This document shows positions 18,122 through 26,601 of a stretch of DNA of 47,222 nucleotides, one piece after another. Under the pieces are notes generated by a model that was not told the DNA's origin, ran no database searches, and was given only the letters and a program-made list of their open reading frames with translations. The DNA comes from Akkermansia muciniphila. Lineage in GTDB: Bacteria > Verrucomicrobiota > Kiritimatiellia > RFP12 > JAAYNR01. A program made the translations under genes and the position numbers. Location: NCBI GenBank assembly GCA_945870025.1, contig CAMBQN010000020.1, forward strand, positions 1 through 47,222. The letters are read 5' to 3'. The stretch's first letter is position 1. The number at the start of each line of letters is the position of its first letter.

Positions 18122-19777
18122 TCATGAAATCGGTGACAAGGCCGCCTCTACCACAAATCCGCGAACCGATCCGTCCGGCTCCTCCCGTTCGTTCGTGATC
18201 TTCACCCCGTCGGTCGCAAAGATCGGACGCATCTTCAACTGATCACGGAATTGTTCCACCGCCGTTGCCGGTTTCTTTTTCTCCAGCTCCTTCAGTTGAT
18301 CCACCCACCCGCGCCCCGAGATGCGCAACTGAATCAACTCGCCCTGCGCATTACGGACAGACTCGATGGAGGTCAGCCACATTCCGGGAAAGAGGCACTC
18401 CCGTATGGCGTCCATCGCTCGCACCAGTTGCGATCGGGCGGCAATTCGGCCCCGGATCGCATCCGACTCCTTTTGAACGGTCTTGAATTGGGCTCGCGCG
18501 GCATTGAGCTTCTTCTGCTCGTCAGCCAGAAAGTTCACTCGCGCTTCCACTTGCTGGGCTTGCTTCTCGTAAAGCTTGATCGTCCCCTTCGTGTAGACCG
18601 TCCAGACCCCGGCCGTCAGCACAAGACCCGCCGCCACCAGGCCAAAGTAGGGTATCCGCCGCCGGAAGGTCTTGTGGCGTGCCATCTCAGGCGGCAGCAG
18701 ATTGATTTCCACCGGACAGGCCAGCTTGCGCCGCAAGGCTAGGCCGATCACCTCGGCCAGCATGAAGGCGTCCCGGCCGAGCTGTTCCGTGTTGATCTGC
18801 GGCCCCAGCGCCACGTGCAAGAATGGATTGAGATACTGGACTTCCACCTGCAGCTTGTCGGCAAAAAACGTGTTCATGTGGGGGATCACGCTCGATCCGC
18901 CGGTCAAAAAGACGCGATTGGGAGTGCTTCCTCCCTGTTGGCTCCTGTAAAAGGCAATGGACCGGCTGATCTCGGCGTGCAGCCGGGTGATCACGTTGCG
19001 CACCACTTTCGACACGCGGTCCGCCCGCTCGTCACCGACCGGTGCAAACACGCCACCGAGGGCGACAAACGCGCATTCCCGCTTCAGCGCCTCGGCCGCC
19101 CGATATCCGATCTGAAAGCTTTTGGCCAACTCCTGCGTGATGGCGTTGCCCGCCACCGGGATGCAGCGGCTGAAAAACCGGCCTTCTTCAATGAAGACGA
19201 GGTTGGTGGACCGGGCGCCTATGTCCACAATCATCGAACAGCCGTCCAGATCGGGATAGTTGTAACGGACGCAATTGTAAAGCGCCATCGGCGCGACATC
19301 GATGACTTCGGGATCGAGACCGGCCTCCGCCACCGAAACGATGAGTTCGGACACCGTCTCGTTCTTCGCGGCCACGATCATGACGTTCTGCTCGCCCTCG
19401 GACACCCCGCCAATCAACTGGTAGTCCCAGACCAGCTCGGTGATCGGGAACGGCACATTCTGTTCCGCGTCGAGTTGGATCATCTGCAGCAGCTTGTCTT
19501 TGGCCACGGGCGGCATCTTGGGAAACCGAGGAAAAACGAGCTGCCCGGAAACCGCCATCAGCAACGGCGCAGGACGGATCTCACGGGAGGTCATCACGTC
19601 CTTCAGCGCCGCAATCAGGAAGGCACTGGCCGCCGATTCGTTCTCCGGATCCATGCCGAATTCGCCAAATCCGTAATTCAGCAGGACTGGGACACGGCCC
19701 TGCCTGACTGAAAATTCGGCCAGCGCCAATTTGCCGGCGCCGACGTTCAGTGCGAGTATGTGGTCTGACGCAAACAC
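18122..19777 (-). CDS. PilM-like (Amuc_1101-family) pilus assembly ATPase-fold protein with PilN-like C-terminus
   Basis: The 551-aa protein starts at GTG 19777, overlapping the preceding TAG stop by one base. Residues 1-350 have the actin/FtsA-like PilM fold: NVGAGKLALAEF near the N-terminus, VSGQLVFPRFPKMPPVAKDKLLQMIQLDAEQNVPFP, SMIVDIGARSTNLVFIEEG (phosphate loop) and RVFLTGGSSVIPHMNTFFADKL. A membrane segment near residues 385-405 (IPYFGLVAAGLVLTAGVWTVYTKG) is followed by a coiled coil and a PilN-like periplasmic domain. PilM and PilN therefore appear fused in one chain, with PilM in the cytoplasm. It would join the inner-membrane platform to the periplasmic pilus proteins. Confidence 0.88.
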   Translation of the reverse strand: MFASDHILALNVGAGKLALAEFSVRQGRVPVLLNYGFGEFGMDPENESAASAFLIAALKDVMTSREIRPAPLLMAVSGQLVFPRFPKMPPVAKDKLLQMIQLDAEQNVPFPITELVWDYQLIGGVSEGEQNVMIVAAKNETVSELIVSVAEAGLDPEVIDVAPMALYNCVRYNYPDLDGCSMIVDIGARSTNLVFIEEGRFFSRCIPVAGNAITQELAKSFQIGYRAAEALKRECAFVALGGVFAPVGDERADRVSKVVRNVITRLHAEISRSIAFYRSQQGGSTPNRVFLTGGSSVIPHMNTFFADKLQVEVQYLNPFLHVALGPQINTEQLGRDAFMLAEVIGLALRRKLACPVEINLLPPEMARHKTFRRRIPYFGLVAAGLVLTAGVWTVYTKGTIKLYEKQAQQVEARVNFLADEQKKLNAARAQFKTVQKESDAIRGRIAARSQLVRAMDAIRECLFPGMWLTSIESVRNAQGELIQLRISGRGWVDQLKELEKKKPATAVEQFRDQLKMRPIFATDGVKITNEREEPDGSVRGFVVEAALSPIS

Positions 19778-20454
19778 TATTTCACCGCCTCGTAATCATC
19801 CATGCTGATCAGCGCGAAGGGCGTCTTGTTGCGCTCCAACAAACCCTCACGCCGGGTGACCAAGGGATTGTCGATGATGCGGGGGTTTTTCCACCAGTCT
19901 TCCGCAGGCAAAGACGTTTCCCGGGCCGCAATCTCGGTCTTGCTGTCCAGCAACGTCCCATTACGATAGAACTCAACGGCGACCGCCACGGGCTCGCCAA
20001 AACGGGCAAGCGTGTTCGGCGCCAGTATCACGCAGCTTGTGTGCTCGCCTTTTTGAATGTCAATGTACGTCACCCGGGACTGAAAAAGACTGTAGGCTTC
20101 CTTGCCGTCGGCCCCCTTCGTCCGCGTCATCACCGAATAGGCGATGTCCAGAGAGTCCAACCACTCCGGCGTCGTCTCGTAATCGAATTCCAAAAGCGCC
20201 CACTCTCGATTCTTGGGGGTGCGCGAACTGCGCCCCACGCTGGTCTGGAACTCCGGCGTCCGCACCATCACCGCACGGCTGGGCTTGGGCATTCTGCGAA
20301 TCCGCAACACGCTCGCCTTGGTCTCCGAACGAACCACCGGGACACCCGGCCGCCCAACCGACGCGGCCTGCGCATCCGCACGATCCACCACGACGAGGAA
20401 GGAAACCACGATCGTCAACACCACTAAAAACCGAAGCATGAGAATCCGTTTCAT
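19777..20454 (-). CDS. Amuc_1102-family pilus-like protein
   Basis: The 225-aa protein is first in the pilus cluster. ATG 20454 is preferred over the upstream in-frame ATG 20499 because AAAGG lies 8-9 bp before it and it begins a clean signal or anchor sequence (MKRILMLRFLVVLTIVVSFLVVVDRADAQ). The rest is a single beta-rich domain (WALLEFDYETTPEWLDSLDIAYSVMTRTKG, VTYIDIQKGEHTSCVILAPNTLARFGEPVAVAVEFYRNG). The Akkermansia relative has been described as having an immunoglobulin-like fold related to archaeal pilus proteins. The family is assigned from gene order plus this profile. The stop overlaps the GTG of the PilM-like gene. Confidence 0.7.
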   Translation of the reverse strand: MKRILMLRFLVVLTIVVSFLVVVDRADAQAASVGRPGVPVVRSETKASVLRIRRMPKPSRAVMVRTPEFQTSVGRSSRTPKNREWALLEFDYETTPEWLDSLDIAYSVMTRTKGADGKEAYSLFQSRVTYIDIQKGEHTSCVILAPNTLARFGEPVAVAVEFYRNGTLLDSKTEIAARETSLPAEDWWKNPRIIDNPLVTRREGLLERNKTPFALISMDDYEAVK

Positions 20455-20470
20455 GGCCAGGCCTTTCAAA

Positions 20471-20500
20471 GGAATAAGATCCACCGGAATAAGATCCACC
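20471..20500. repeat. 15-bp direct tandem repeat in the pilus-operon leader
   Basis: Two exact copies of GGAATAAGATCCACC lie side by side between the pilus promoter and the first start codon. They could be a leader RNA element or operator, or a simple duplication that created the longer ORF start at 20499. Confidence 0.8.
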
Positions 20501-20513
20501 GTAGTTTCATCTC

Positions 20514-20542
20514 ACTGTACCGTGTTTTATCGAGATCCGCAA
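20514..20542 (-). promoter_or_regulatory. Promoter of the pilus gene cluster
   Basis: On the minus strand TTGCGG (20542-20537) and TACAGT (20519-20514) are separated by exactly 17 bp, about 60 bp upstream of the first pilus gene. An A/T-rich stretch (20550-20570) lies upstream of the -35 box, like an UP element. Confidence 0.7.
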
Positions 20543-20572
20543 TAGGGAAATAAAAAAAACTTTTTGTTGCAA

Positions 20573-20601
20573 TTGACGCGCCTGTTGTCATGGGCTACAC
20601 T
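20573..20601 (+). promoter_or_regulatory. Promoter of the FecR-like gene
   Basis: TTGACG (20573-20578) and TACACT (20596-20601) are 17 bp apart, pointing away from the pilus promoter. Only 30 bp separate the two -35 boxes, around the same A/T-rich stretch. The predicted leader is about 90 bases. Confidence 0.75.
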
Positions 20602-20694
20602 GTTGACATTCACGTGCATCTGCCAGACCGACAGTCTGTCCGATGGCGCGGGCGTTCATCGGAACGTGGGATACACAAGGAGAAGGAGTCACTG

Positions 20695-21648
20695 ATGATC
20701 ATGCACCTGTCCGCCAACCGCCTGCTTCTCGGCGCCGCGCTTCTGGCGGGAACGTTGCAGGCTCAACACGCCAGCATCGCTCCTCTTTTTCAATTGACCC
20801 GCGTCCAAGGCGCCTGTCACGTCAGACGTCCCGGTGACACCGCCTTCGCACCGGCCATCGACAACAAGGCCTACCCGTTCGGCACGGCCATCCAGACCGG
20901 ACCGGCCGGATCTGTGGTGATTGCGTTCACCGGGGCCGACACCGCCATAGACGTGTCGGCCGTCATGGGTGCATCCACCGAGGTGAGGGTCGAACGCGCG
21001 CCCGATGCGTCCACCAACCGAATCATCCTCCTCCTCGCCGGCGAGATACAGGTACTGGCCGACCGCGACACCCCGGCACAGGCGCTTGCCGTCGCCATGC
21101 CCGACTACACGGTGTCCGGATTCACCGGACGCGCTGTGATGACGAAGCTGCCTGCCACCGCCGATCTGGGCACCACCCGGGTCTCGGCTATTAAGGGGGG
21201 CCTCATCATCGCCGGCAGCCAGTTCGCCGTGTCTGGCATGCGGGCCGGTTGCACCCTCCGAATCGAGGCTGCCCTCGACCGCAGCCTGACCCGGATCACA
21301 CCCGAAGAAGGAGAGACCGTAATCACCCTCGACAACGGAACACCAGAACCGCTGCTGTTTAGCGCCGTGCCCAACGCGACGGTCAAGATCTGGCGTGAAT
21401 ACGCCCCGATCGGAGGCCGCCTGATCGTGGCGGTTTTTGCCGTGGGTCCCGATGGCAAACATCCGGAGTGCTACGCCTTCTCGGTGGGACGGGATGGTCT
21501 GGTGGCCGTTGATGCCGGAGATATTGAGAAAGCCGCTCAATCAGTCACCCCCCCCGCTGCCACACCGTCCGCATCTCCCACAACCCCGATCAAAGGCACC
21601 CCCGCTCCAGACGCCAATGCCGGGATTTCCCAAAAATCGGATTTCTAG
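20695..21648 (+). CDS. Secreted FecR-like domain protein
   Basis: The 317-aa protein starts at ATG 20695, behind a near-perfect double AAGGAG site; longer in-frame starts would lie inside the promoter. Signal peptide: NRLLLGAALLAGTLQAQHA. The body resembles the FecR beta domain: FQLTRVQGACHVRRPGDTAFAPAIDNKAYPFGTAIQTGPAGSVVIAFTGADTAIDV, followed by repeated short beta strands (TVSGFTGRAVMTKL, TRVSAIKGGLIIAGSQFAVSGMRAGCTLRI). The C-terminal 45 residues are Pro/Thr/Ala-rich. No sigma-factor gene or membrane segment of a classical FecR regulator is present, so a structural or envelope role is more likely than iron signalling. It diverges from the pilus cluster and may share its control. Confidence 0.7.
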   Translation: MIMHLSANRLLLGAALLAGTLQAQHASIAPLFQLTRVQGACHVRRPGDTAFAPAIDNKAYPFGTAIQTGPAGSVVIAFTGADTAIDVSAVMGASTEVRVERAPDASTNRIILLLAGEIQVLADRDTPAQALAVAMPDYTVSGFTGRAVMTKLPATADLGTTRVSAIKGGLIIAGSQFAVSGMRAGCTLRIEAALDRSLTRITPEEGETVITLDNGTPEPLLFSAVPNATVKIWREYAPIGGRLIVAVFAVGPDGKHPECYAFSVGRDGLVAVDAGDIEKAAQSVTPPAATPSASPTTPIKGTPAPDANAGISQKSDF

Positions 21649-21743
21649 TCACGCCCTTTTCCTCCAGTACACGCTCCGGATGACCCGCGTTGCCGCCCGG
21701 AGTGTCTTTTGTAATAACGCATGTCAGTGAATGGAAAACAACC

Positions 21744-23378
21744 GTGGTTATTTATCATTTTAATCGCATCATCCGCAACCGCTTCATCTGGGGCGCGTTC
21801 GTCGTTGTCACCGCGCTGGCCTTTGTCTCGGTGGACTCGTGCTCGACCTCGCGGGGCCCCAGCCGGTCCAAGGCCGGCTCCATCGACGGCAAGTCAGTCC
21901 CCCTTCAAACCTACCGCACGCTCGAACATTATATCCGCCAGACCGGCCGCCAAGAGGGCGCGCCTCCCCCCGCCATGCTCTATACCCAGACGTGGGAACG
22001 CCTGGCATCCGCACAGGCCGCCGCACAGGTCGGTATCGTGGCCTCGCCCAACCTCATCCAGCAGGAGATCCTCGAATCCGGCGCCTTCGCCGAGGGCTTT
22101 AACTCCGATCTCTACCGCTATCTGCTCAAAAAGAACCTGCAGATGACCGAACAGGAGTTCGAGGCCGGCTTGGCCAACACCATCACGTTGCGCATGGTCG
22201 GCACCGTCGTCGGCTCGGCCGCATGGGTCTCGCCCTTGGAGATGGATGACGCGCTCGCCAGCTATACCGACACCTTCTCGGTTCGCCATGCCGTGGTATC
22301 CAATACTTTTGCCCACGCCGACATGCCGCTCAACGAACAGGACCTCGTGCGCCACTACGAGGCCTCCCGCACCACGTATGCCCTCCCCGACCGCGTCGCC
22401 ATCCGCTATATGGCCGTTCCGATCTCTAATTACGTCTCGGTCGTCACGGTCTCGGACGCCGATATCCGCGATTATTATGATAGCAACCCGAAGCGGTTCT
22501 CCCGGCCGGCTGGCACCAACGACACCGAAGCAACCCCCATTCCATTAGAGGAGGCGCGTCCGTCCATCGTGGACGCCCTCATGCAGGAACAGACCGCAGA
22601 CGCCGCCTTCTCCGACGTCTGCCATGTGCTGCTCGAACAGGCCATCACCAACGGGATCGACGCGGTCGCCGCCGCCCGCAATCTCCCCGTCCTGCAAACC
22701 CCGCTCTTTGGCGCCGATGACTTCCTCCCCCAGGTGGAGAACGCCGCCGAGCTTCGGGAAAAGGCGTTTGAACTCGACGCCCGTCAGGTCCAGACTCGCT
22801 TCAACGCTGTTCGTGGTAAGAGCATCATCTACCTGATCGCCGCCCATTCCAACGATGTGGCGCGCATCCCTGACTTTGCCGAAGTCGCCGGCCGTGTGCG
22901 CGCCGACGCGCTCACCGCCGCTCGCGCGGAAGCGTACAAGGCACGGATCACGGCGGCCTGCGAGGCCATCACCACGGCCGTGGCCGCCGGCAAGACTTTT
23001 GAGGAGGCCGCCCGCGCCCACCACTTGACAGCCACCACCAATTATTCCTTTTCGATCAACGCCGGCGTCCCCACCGCCATCCCCGAAATCAACGCCGTCA
23101 TCCGCGAAGCCGTCAAACTGCGCGCCGGTGGTATCGCCGCCAGCCCGGCGCCCCGCTTCGGAAACGCCGTCATCGTCGCGGTCGCCGACCGTAAGCCGGG
23201 TGACCTCACGACCATCGACTCCTTGCGCGACCAGATCCGTGGCGCCATCGAGAAGCGCATCTTCCCGCCTCTCTTCGCCGAGTGGTCGGCCTGGAACTTG
23301 AAGCAGTCGGCCTTCAGCCCGGCGCCCGGAACCGAACCGGTGGCCACGTCGAAGGATGATGCCGACACCGCCGAATGA
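21744..23378 (+). CDS. SurA/PpiD-like membrane-anchored periplasmic foldase
   Basis: The 544-aa protein is read from GTG 21744 (VVIYHFNRIIRNRFIWGAFVVVTALAFVSVDSC), with one N-terminal membrane helix as in PpiD; a GGA-type site lies 8-9 bp upstream. The SurA_N-type helical region follows (SIDGKSVPLQTYRTLEHYIRQTG, QEILESGAFAEGFNSDLYRYLLKKNLQMTEQEFEAGLANTITLRMVG), then a parvulin-like central part and a second helical region (ADALTAARAEAYKARITAACEAITTAVAAGKTFEEAARAHHL). The parvulin active site is not clearly recognisable, so it may be a chaperone only. Its proposed role is helping outer-membrane or secreted proteins fold. The start is less certain than the family. Confidence 0.7.
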   Translation: MVIYHFNRIIRNRFIWGAFVVVTALAFVSVDSCSTSRGPSRSKAGSIDGKSVPLQTYRTLEHYIRQTGRQEGAPPPAMLYTQTWERLASAQAAAQVGIVASPNLIQQEILESGAFAEGFNSDLYRYLLKKNLQMTEQEFEAGLANTITLRMVGTVVGSAAWVSPLEMDDALASYTDTFSVRHAVVSNTFAHADMPLNEQDLVRHYEASRTTYALPDRVAIRYMAVPISNYVSVVTVSDADIRDYYDSNPKRFSRPAGTNDTEATPIPLEEARPSIVDALMQEQTADAAFSDVCHVLLEQAITNGIDAVAAARNLPVLQTPLFGADDFLPQVENAAELREKAFELDARQVQTRFNAVRGKSIIYLIAAHSNDVARIPDFAEVAGRVRADALTAARAEAYKARITAACEAITTAVAAGKTFEEAARAHHLTATTNYSFSINAGVPTAIPEINAVIREAVKLRAGGIAASPAPRFGNAVIVAVADRKPGDLTTIDSLRDQIRGAIEKRIFPPLFAEWSAWNLKQSAFSPAPGTEPVATSKDDADTAE

Positions 23379-23390
23379 CAGGGGCGTGAT

Positions 23391-24065
23391 ATGCGTTTTT
23401 TAAGTGAGCTGACGCGGGGTATCATCCGGGAAAACCCGACGTTCCGGCTGGTCCTCGGCATGTGCCCGACCTTGGCGACCACCTCGTCGCTGGAGAACGG
23501 CCTCGGGATGGGCGTGGCGGCGACCTTTGTTCTGGTCGGATCGAATGCCGTGATCTCTGCGCTGCGCAACGTGATCCCGGCCAAGGTCCGCATTCCCTGC
23601 TATGTCGTGGTGATCGCCACCTTCGTCACCGTGATCGACCTGCTCATGCAGGCGTTCACTCCGGCGCTCGCCGCCAGCCTCGGCATCTTTATTCCGCTGA
23701 TCGTCGTCAACTGCATCATCCTCGGCCGCGCCGAGGCCTTTGCCGCCAAGAACGCGGTCTGGTATAGCGTGGCGGACGGCATCGGCATGGGTGCCGGCTT
23801 TACGCTCGCGCTCGCGATCATCGCCTCGGTGCGCGAAATCATCGGCAATGGCACCCTCACGATCTGGGGAGACTGGGCCTACCGCATCCAGCCCAACACC
23901 CTGACTCTGGCCATCCTCCCCGCCGGTGGATTCATCACCCTCGGCTGTATCCTCGCCTTAATCAACCATGTACAGGCCCGGGCCGCCGCTGCCAGCGGCA
24001 AGGCCGCTCCCGTTCCCCTGGAACTCGATTGCCGCCATTGCGTGATCTGCCGCCTGGCGAAGTGA
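23391..24065 (+). CDS. rnfE: Electron transport complex subunit RnfE (RsxE/NqrD-like), orphan
   Basis: RnfE is an integral subunit of the ferredoxin:NAD+ Rnf complex that drives ion pumping. The 224-aa protein has about six membrane helices and family blocks: ENPTFRLVLGMCPTLATTSSLENGLGMGVAATFVLVGSNAVISALR, IPCYVVVIATFVTVIDLLMQAFTPALAASLGIFIPLIVVNCIILGRAEAFAAKN, DGIGMGAGFTLALAIIASVREIIGNGTL. None of rnfA, B, C, D or G is in the window, so it must pair with genes elsewhere or act in a different setting. The C-terminus ends CRHCVICRLAK, an added Cys-x2-Cys-x2-Cys not expected in the family. It starts 13 bp after the foldase gene, and the ABC ATPase gene follows 28 bp after its stop. Confidence 0.85.
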   Translation: MRFLSELTRGIIRENPTFRLVLGMCPTLATTSSLENGLGMGVAATFVLVGSNAVISALRNVIPAKVRIPCYVVVIATFVTVIDLLMQAFTPALAASLGIFIPLIVVNCIILGRAEAFAAKNAVWYSVADGIGMGAGFTLALAIIASVREIIGNGTLTIWGDWAYRIQPNTLTLAILPAGGFITLGCILALINHVQARAAAASGKAAPVPLELDCRHCVICRLAK

Positions 24066-24093
24066 AGCCTCCCGACAGGGAGCAGGGAGTGTC

Positions 24094-24912
24094 ATGAATA
24101 CGGAACCGCACACCCCCGCCATCCGCCTCGACGCCGTCTCGGCCGGTTATCATGGCGAGGCGGTCATCCGCGAGCTTTCCCTGAGTGTGGCCACCGGTGA
24201 ACGCGTGGCGATCCTCGGTCCGAACGGTGTTGGCAAATCAACGTTGTTCCGCGTGATCACCGGGTTGTTGCAGACGCGCGCGGGCCAGGTTTCGCTCTTT
24301 GATCGGCCGGTCCGTAAAATTCCGGCTGCGGAGCGGGCGCGCTTGGTCGCCACCGTGCCTCAGGAACTCGATACGGCCATGCCGTTCACCGCCGGCGAGC
24401 TGGTGATGATGGGGCGCACCGCCGCGCTGGGCCGCTGGATTCCGCCGTCGCACGAAGACCGGCGCTGGGTCGCCGAGGCCATGGCCCTGACCGACACCGG
24501 CCACCTGAAGGACCGCGTGTTTCAGGAAATGAGCGGCGGGGAGCGCCAGCGGGTCGCCGTCGCCATGGCCCTGGCCGCCCGGCCCCGCATCATTCTGCTC
24601 GACGAACCCACCTCGCACCTCGACATGAACCACCGGCTCGAAATCGTGCAACTGATCGAGCAGATCAATCGCGAGCAGGGGATGACGATCCTCATGATCG
24701 GCCATGACCTCAACCTAGCCGCCGAATATTTTCCCCGCTTGGTCCTGCTTCAGGAGGGCCGGATCGCCGCGGACGGCCCGCCTGAGGCCGTTCTGACCCC
24801 CGACACGTTGGGCGCTGTCTACCAGTGCGCCGTGTCGATCCAACGCGATCCCGTGGCCGATGTCCTGCGCGTCTTCCCGCGCCGGACGGCGAAAGGATCC
24901 GCCGAACGATGA
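24094..24912 (+). CDS. ABC transporter ATP-binding protein (iron-chelate/cobalamin-type importer class)
   Basis: The 272-aa ATPase shows Walker A GPNGVGKS (42-49), Q-loop VPQELD, signature MSGGERQRVA, Walker B IILLDEPTSHLD and the switch His in MIGHDLNLAAEYFPRLVLLQEGRIAADGPP. The DLNLAAEY...G..A.G.P pattern matches FecE/BtuD/FhuC-type ATPases that power siderophore, heme or B12 uptake. No permease or binding protein is nearby, so the partners are unknown. Its stop overlaps the start of the fused hydrolase (ATGA), tying the two together. Confidence 0.85.
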   Translation: MNTEPHTPAIRLDAVSAGYHGEAVIRELSLSVATGERVAILGPNGVGKSTLFRVITGLLQTRAGQVSLFDRPVRKIPAAERARLVATVPQELDTAMPFTAGELVMMGRTAALGRWIPPSHEDRRWVAEAMALTDTGHLKDRVFQEMSGGERQRVAVAMALAARPRIILLDEPTSHLDMNHRLEIVQLIEQINREQGMTILMIGHDLNLAAEYFPRLVLLQEGRIAADGPPEAVLTPDTLGAVYQCAVSIQRDPVADVLRVFPRRTAKGSAER

Positions 24913-26597
24913 CCGAGCCGCCGATGTCTGTGAGGCTTCCTTTTCATGAAACGCCGTTTCTTCTCGAGACCGCGTCGGGCGCGCTGGCCGCGATCCTGCA
25001 TGCGCCGGACGCCCCGCTGCGAAGCGTGTTGATGGTGCCCCCGCTTGCCGAGGAGCGGAAGGCGTGTCACCGCATCCTGTGCGATCTGGCCCGCATCTGG
25101 GCGGCTGATGGCACGGCCGTCCTTCGCTTCGACTATCGCGGTACCGGTGACTCGCCGGGGGAGTTTGCTGACTTTTCCGTGCCGGACTGGCTGGCCGACG
25201 CGGAGGCCGCCCGCGACTGCCTCCGGGACCGATATCCGCAGTGTGATCCCGTCGTGGTGGGCATTCGCTTCGGAGCCACACTGGCCTCCCGCCTCGCCGC
25301 ACCCGGCGCTGCGCGTCTGCTGGTCGAGCCGGTCGGCGGTGCCGATCTTTTGAAGCAACTGCTGCAGCGGAATCAGGTGAATCAGATGGTCGCCTATGGC
25401 CGGGCCCCCGTCTCCCGCGCCTGCATCGAGGCGAGCTGGCGGCAGGGCGAATGCGCCGATCTGGATGGCTATCCGTTCACCGCACGCCTGGCCGCTGATC
25501 TCGCGGCGCTCGCGCCGGGGGCGTGGGCCGGGGCGGGTTGCGTGGTCTCGACAGGCCCCGACATCCGCGCGGCCGATGCCGCGCACAGCCTCGCGCCGAC
25601 GTCTGAACGCCTCGCCCTGCGCCTTCCCGCCTTTTGGAACACCGTCGGGCGCGTGGATGTCGACCCGCTGACCCGCGCCCTGGCCGACGCCCTTCACCGT
25701 CTCGCGCCTGCAGGCGTCCCCTGCGTTGCTCTCCGTCCGCTGCCGAAGCCGGTTGGCAGCGGCCCGATCGTGTTGGAATCGCCCTCTGGCACAATTCGCG
25801 GCTGGGTGGAGCGCCCGTCATCGGCCAAGCCCCCCGTCGCCCGACTGCTCTTGATTCACGGCTGGTCGGGGGATCGCACCGGGCCTCACCGGATGTTCGT
25901 CACATTCGCTCGACGGCTAGCTGCGGCAGGCGTTGTGTCGCTGCGCATCGACCTCTCCGGCCGGGGTGACAGCGGGGGAGACACCGATGCCGCGTCAATC
26001 ACGGCCATGACCGCCGACACCCGCGCGGCGCTTGCCTGGTTGCGCCAGGCCTGTCCGGACGGAGGCCCCGTGATCGTCACGGCCATCTGTTCCGGATGCA
26101 AGGTTGCGATTTCTGCCGCAGCCGCCGATCCCGGTATTGACGCGCTCGCGCTCTGGTCTCCCGAATCGATGGGCGCGCTCCGCGCCGCCGCCACCGGCCG
26201 TCGCAAAACGTGGCACGCGCTCACGACTTACGCGCTCAAGCTGACCCGGCGTGAGACCTGGGTCAAGATCGCCACCGGCCGCATTCGCGCCGACATGGTG
26301 AAAAAAACACTGATTCAGCACGAGACCCGGTCCGCCGCCGAGGCCGCCGAAGAGGATCGCATCCTGCAACGCTTTCGCGGCTATTCCGGTCGCATCTGCT
26401 TCATCTTCGGCGGCTCCGATCCCGACGCTCCCGGCTCCGCCGCCGCCTATGCCGCGTTCTGCGCCCGCCACGCCATTCGTTACGACCTGCACACCGTCCC
26501 GCATGCGGGACATAGTTATTATGGGCTGGCGTGGGAAGCCGATGTGCTCGCCCGCAGCGCCGAATTTATGGTGGGCCCCACGACGGAAGAGGAATGA
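24909..26597 (+). CDS. Fused double alpha/beta-hydrolase
   Basis: The 562-aa chain starts at ATG 24909, overlapping the ABC ATPase stop. Residues 1-285 form a first alpha/beta-hydrolase domain (VLMVPPLAEERKACHRILCDLARIWAADGTAVLRFDYRGTGDSPGEF) in which the nucleophile elbow reads VVGIRFGAT, with Arg120 where Ser belongs. Residues 286-562 form a second (LLLIHGWSGDRTGPHRMFVTFARRLAAAGVVSLRIDLSGRGDSGGD) with elbow TAICSGCKVA (Cys394), acid loop FIFGGSDPDAP and catalytic His in PHAGHSYYG. The two halves resemble the pair of hydrolases associated with exosortase systems (TIGR03101 and TIGR03100 types), here fused in that order. The first half looks non-catalytic and the second Cys-dependent. The substrate is unknown. 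Confidence 0.75.
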   Translation: MTEPPMSVRLPFHETPFLLETASGALAAILHAPDAPLRSVLMVPPLAEERKACHRILCDLARIWAADGTAVLRFDYRGTGDSPGEFADFSVPDWLADAEAARDCLRDRYPQCDPVVVGIRFGATLASRLAAPGAARLLVEPVGGADLLKQLLQRNQVNQMVAYGRAPVSRACIEASWRQGECADLDGYPFTARLAADLAALAPGAWAGAGCVVSTGPDIRAADAAHSLAPTSERLALRLPAFWNTVGRVDVDPLTRALADALHRLAPAGVPCVALRPLPKPVGSGPIVLESPSGTIRGWVERPSSAKPPVARLLLIHGWSGDRTGPHRMFVTFARRLAAAGVVSLRIDLSGRGDSGGDTDAASITAMTADTRAALAWLRQACPDGGPVIVTAICSGCKVAISAAAADPGIDALALWSPESMGALRAAATGRRKTWHALTTYALKLTRRETWVKIATGRIRADMVKKTLIQHETRSAAEAAEEDRILQRFRGYSGRICFIFGGSDPDAPGSAAAYAAFCARHAIRYDLHTVPHAGHSYYGLAWEADVLARSAEFMVGPTTEEE

Positions 26598-26601
26598 TCG
26601 C

